A DNA stretch of 64,000 bases from an uncultured Oscillospiraceae bacterium. GTDB lineage: Bacteria > Bacillota > Clostridia > Oscillospirales > Ruminococcaceae. The notes beneath the pieces were generated by a model. The model saw nothing but the letters and a program-made list of their open reading frames with translations. It made no database searches and was not told the DNA's origin. Shown here piece by piece: positions 62,146 through 64,000 of the stretch. The translations under genes were made by a program, and so were the position numbers. Where the stretch lies: assembly GCA_902490585.1 (NCBI GenBank), contig CABUEI010000006.1, forward strand, positions 35,893-99,892, in the 5' to 3' direction. Each line of letters starts with the position of its first letter. The stretch's first letter is position 1.

Positions 62146-62919
62146 ATGAGCTTTTTTTGTAATTCATATCCGATAGTTGATAAAAAAGCGCTCGGCGAGG
62201 GTATATATTCATATACGCTGAAATGTCCCGAAGTTGCTGAAAACGCACATATCGGACAGTTTGTTCAGATAAAGGCTGAGGGCTATATGCTCCGCAGACC
62301 TATCTCTATATGCTCGGTTGACAAAGAAAACGGCACAATGCGCCTTGTATTTGAAGTAAGAGGCAACGGTACTGATAAGATATCCGAGCTTAACAAGGGT
62401 GATCTGATGGACGTTATCGCTCCGCTCGGAAACGGCTTTACCGTTCCTGCAAAGAAGGACGGAAGAGTAATAGTAGTCGGCGGCGGTATAGGTACGCCTC
62501 CTCTGCTTGATATTGCAAAGCTGTACGGTGACAAGTGCACGGCTATCCTCGGTTTCAGAAGCTTTGACAAGATAATTCTTGACAAGGATTATGCAAAAAC
62601 AGGTGCAAATGTTATCGTCTGCACCGATGACGGCAGTACAGGTGTACACGGCACAGTGGCACAGCCGCTTGCTGATGAGCTTGCAATGGGTGACGTTGCG
62701 GCAGTATATGCCTGCGGACCTACACCTATGCTGAAAGCGGTCGTTACGGCGGCTAAGCAGGCGGGCGTATACTCTGAGGTTTCTCTCGAACAGCGTATGG
62801 GTTGCGGTGTCGGTGCGTGCGTTGTATGTGCCTGCACGGTTATCCGTGACGGAGAAGAAAAGGTTGTAAGAGTATGCAAGGACGGCCCTGTATTCAGCGG
62901 TGAGGAGGTAGTATTATGA
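62146..62919 (+). CDS. pyrK: Dihydroorotate dehydrogenase electron transfer subunit PyrK
   Basis: 257 residues from ATG 62146 (GGAAAGGAAAAT). FAD/NAD-binding ferredoxin-reductase fold: RRPISICSVD (FAD), VVGGGIGTPPLLDIAK (NAD), and the 2Fe-2S cysteines in MGCGVGACVVCAC and RVCKDGPVF. It passes electrons from PyrD to NAD+. The stop overlaps the pyrD start (ATGA), a common coupling. Confidence 0.95.
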   Translation: MSFFCNSYPIVDKKALGEGIYSYTLKCPEVAENAHIGQFVQIKAEGYMLRRPISICSVDKENGTMRLVFEVRGNGTDKISELNKGDLMDVIAPLGNGFTVPAKKDGRVIVVGGGIGTPPLLDIAKLYGDKCTAILGFRSFDKIILDKDYAKTGANVIVCTDDGSTGVHGTVAQPLADELAMGDVAAVYACGPTPMLKAVVTAAKQAGVYSEVSLEQRMGCGVGACVVCACTVIRDGEEKVVRVCKDGPVFSGEEVVL

Positions 62920-63836
62920 GTTTCAAGCCCGATATTTCAGTAGATGTATGCGGTAAGCATTTCAAGAATCCCGTAATAGCCGCTTCCGGTGCTTACGGTT
63001 TTGGTGAGGATTATACAGACCTTTATCCGCTGTCTGCTCTCGGCGGCATTTCCTGCAAGGGTACGACTTTAAATAAGAAGGACGGTAACATTCCTCCGAG
63101 AATTGCGGAAACACCCAGCGGAATACTGAATTCCGTAGGACTTCAGAACCCCGGTGTTGATAAGTTTATTAACTACTATCTGCCCAGACTCAGAACTCAG
63201 GACACTGTGGTTATCGCAAATATCGCAGGTGCGGTAATTGACGATTATATAGCTGTTGCAGAGAAGCTTGACGCTACCGATGTAGATATGATAGAGCTCA
63301 ACATTTCCTGCCCCAACGTAAAGCAGGGCGGTGCTACATGGGGTGTTACCTGCGAGGGTGCGGCAAGCGTTACAAGAGCGGTAAGAAAGGCTACAAAGAA
63401 GCCCGTAATTGTAAAGCTTACACCAAATGTTACCAACATTACCGAAATTGCAAAGGCAGTCGAGGCTGAAGGAGCAGACAGTGTTTCGCTGATAAACACT
63501 CTTCTCGGTATGAGAATTGATATCAGAACAAGACGTCCTATTCTGCACAACAATGTCGGCGGACTTTCAGGTCCCGCTGTATTCCCCGTTGCCGTAAGAA
63601 TGGTATGGCAGGTATCGAATGCGGTCAAAATTCCCGTAATCGGTATGGGCGGTATCGCAACAGCTGAGGACGCTATCGAGATGATGATGGCAGGTGCATC
63701 TGCTGTACAGATGGGTACGGCTATCTTCAACGATCCTTATGCGCCGATAAAGGTATGCGAGGGTATGGAAAAGTTCCTTGCAGAGCAGAAGATAGAGAAA
63801 ATAAGTGACATTGTCGGCACGGTGAAACCGTGGTGA
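62916..63836 (+). CDS. pyrD: Dihydroorotate dehydrogenase PyrD, NAD-linked catalytic subunit
   Basis: 306 residues. FMN barrel of class 1B: NPVIAASGAYGFGEDY, GGISCKGTTL, NISCPNVKQGG (catalytic Cys of this family) and GMGGIATAEDAIEMMMAGAS. Its partner PyrK lies directly upstream. It oxidises dihydroorotate to orotate. No pyrB or pyrE is in the window. Confidence 0.96.
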   Translation: MSFKPDISVDVCGKHFKNPVIAASGAYGFGEDYTDLYPLSALGGISCKGTTLNKKDGNIPPRIAETPSGILNSVGLQNPGVDKFINYYLPRLRTQDTVVIANIAGAVIDDYIAVAEKLDATDVDMIELNISCPNVKQGGATWGVTCEGAASVTRAVRKATKKPVIVKLTPNVTNITEIAKAVEAEGADSVSLINTLLGMRIDIRTRRPILHNNVGGLSGPAVFPVAVRMVWQVSNAVKIPVIGMGGIATAEDAIEMMMAGASAVQMGTAIFNDPYAPIKVCEGMEKFLAEQKIEKISDIVGTVKPW

Positions 63837-63859
63837 GTTTGAGCAAACAATAAAATTTC

Positions 63860-64000
63860 GGCTCTATAATAAATGTTGGGGAAACCAAGAGCCAAACAGA
63901 AAAATAAAATTAAAAAAATTTCAAAAAAGTAGAGCATATTGGTTGAAAATCCGTTAAAATAGAAATTGCAAGACCAAATCAACGGAGGACCGATATGCTC
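63860..64000 (+). mobile_element. Possible left end of an insertion sequence
   Basis: GGCTCTATAATAAATGTTGG resembles the tip of ISL3-family elements as I recall them; GGCTCT also pairs with AGAGCC at 63888-63893. After AT-rich sequence, GGAGG and ATG (63995) open a reading frame cut by the window end (first codons ATG CTC). The next sequence is needed to decide. Confidence 0.35.

Noticed and set aside
1..64000. CRISPR arrays, rRNA, tRNA, prophage or integrase genes
   Set aside because: No regularly spaced repeats, no cloverleaf or rRNA sequence noticed, and no phage structural or integrase motifs in any frame I read.

Overview
The window looks like a chromosomal segment of an anaerobic gut Firmicute of the Oscillospiraceae/Ruminococcaceae type, possibly close to [Eubacterium] siraeum. 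The evidence is gene content and order: mutS-mutL-miaA-hfq, a yggS-sepF-ylmH-divIVA-lspA-rluD division cluster, HrcA/CIRCE control, a tRNA-Trp T-box, split transketolase, PyrK/PyrD of the Gram-positive type, and a minimal SufBC pair. The species call is a guess. I saw no rRNA, tRNA or CRISPR.

Layout. 1-5.9 kb: mismatch repair (mutS 3' part, mutL), miaA, a zeta-toxin-like locus with a nonsense codon, hfq. 5.9-12.3 kb: HlyD-like protein, then the division cluster (ylmH carries an in-frame stop), lspA, a pseudouridine synthase and a HAD phosphatase. 12.3-16.2 kb: an unknown gene pair, a GH31 alpha-xylosidase with its own promoter and operator, and a small repeat-like element. 16.2-18 kb: sufB-sufC (minus strand). 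18-25.2 kb: a degenerate DRE-TIM-like protein, murA, MBL hydrolase, an EpsG-ILEI fusion, trmB, YtxH-like protein, acetyltransferase. 25.2-28.4 kb (minus): iscU, iscS and two near-identical hsp20 genes behind a CIRCE promoter. 28.4-39 kb: an accessory block with an EAL/beta-helix fusion, a start-less surface-protein remnant, a 1921-residue DUF4011 helicase-nuclease of the Hhe defence type, and a MITE-like element between duplicated terminators. 39-47.2 kb (minus): a beta-propeller-like anchored protein and a T-box-controlled trp operon in which most of trpC and trpF has been replaced by an aminoglycoside acetyltransferase-like cassette. 47.2-49.5 kb: zinc-ribbon protein, sigma factor, MATE remnant, DUF554 protein. 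49.7-54.6 kb: split transketolase, a U32-like/phosphatase/DUF7662-like/NUDIX operon, orphan feoA. 54.6-63.8 kb: pyr operon pyrC-pyrF-carA-carB-(membrane protein)-pyrK-pyrD. The last 140 bases look like the left end of an insertion sequence.

How it fits together. Most of the window is housekeeping: DNA repair, division, peptidoglycan precursor, Fe-S assembly, pyrimidine and tryptophan synthesis. Two places stand out as accessory. One is the 28.4-39 kb block around the Hhe-like gene. The other is the interrupted trp operon, which should leave the strain without PRA isomerase and IGP synthase unless copies exist elsewhere. Several genes are decaying (zeta toxin, ylmH, trpC, trpF, MATE, surface protein), so this genome carries a noticeable load of broken genes.
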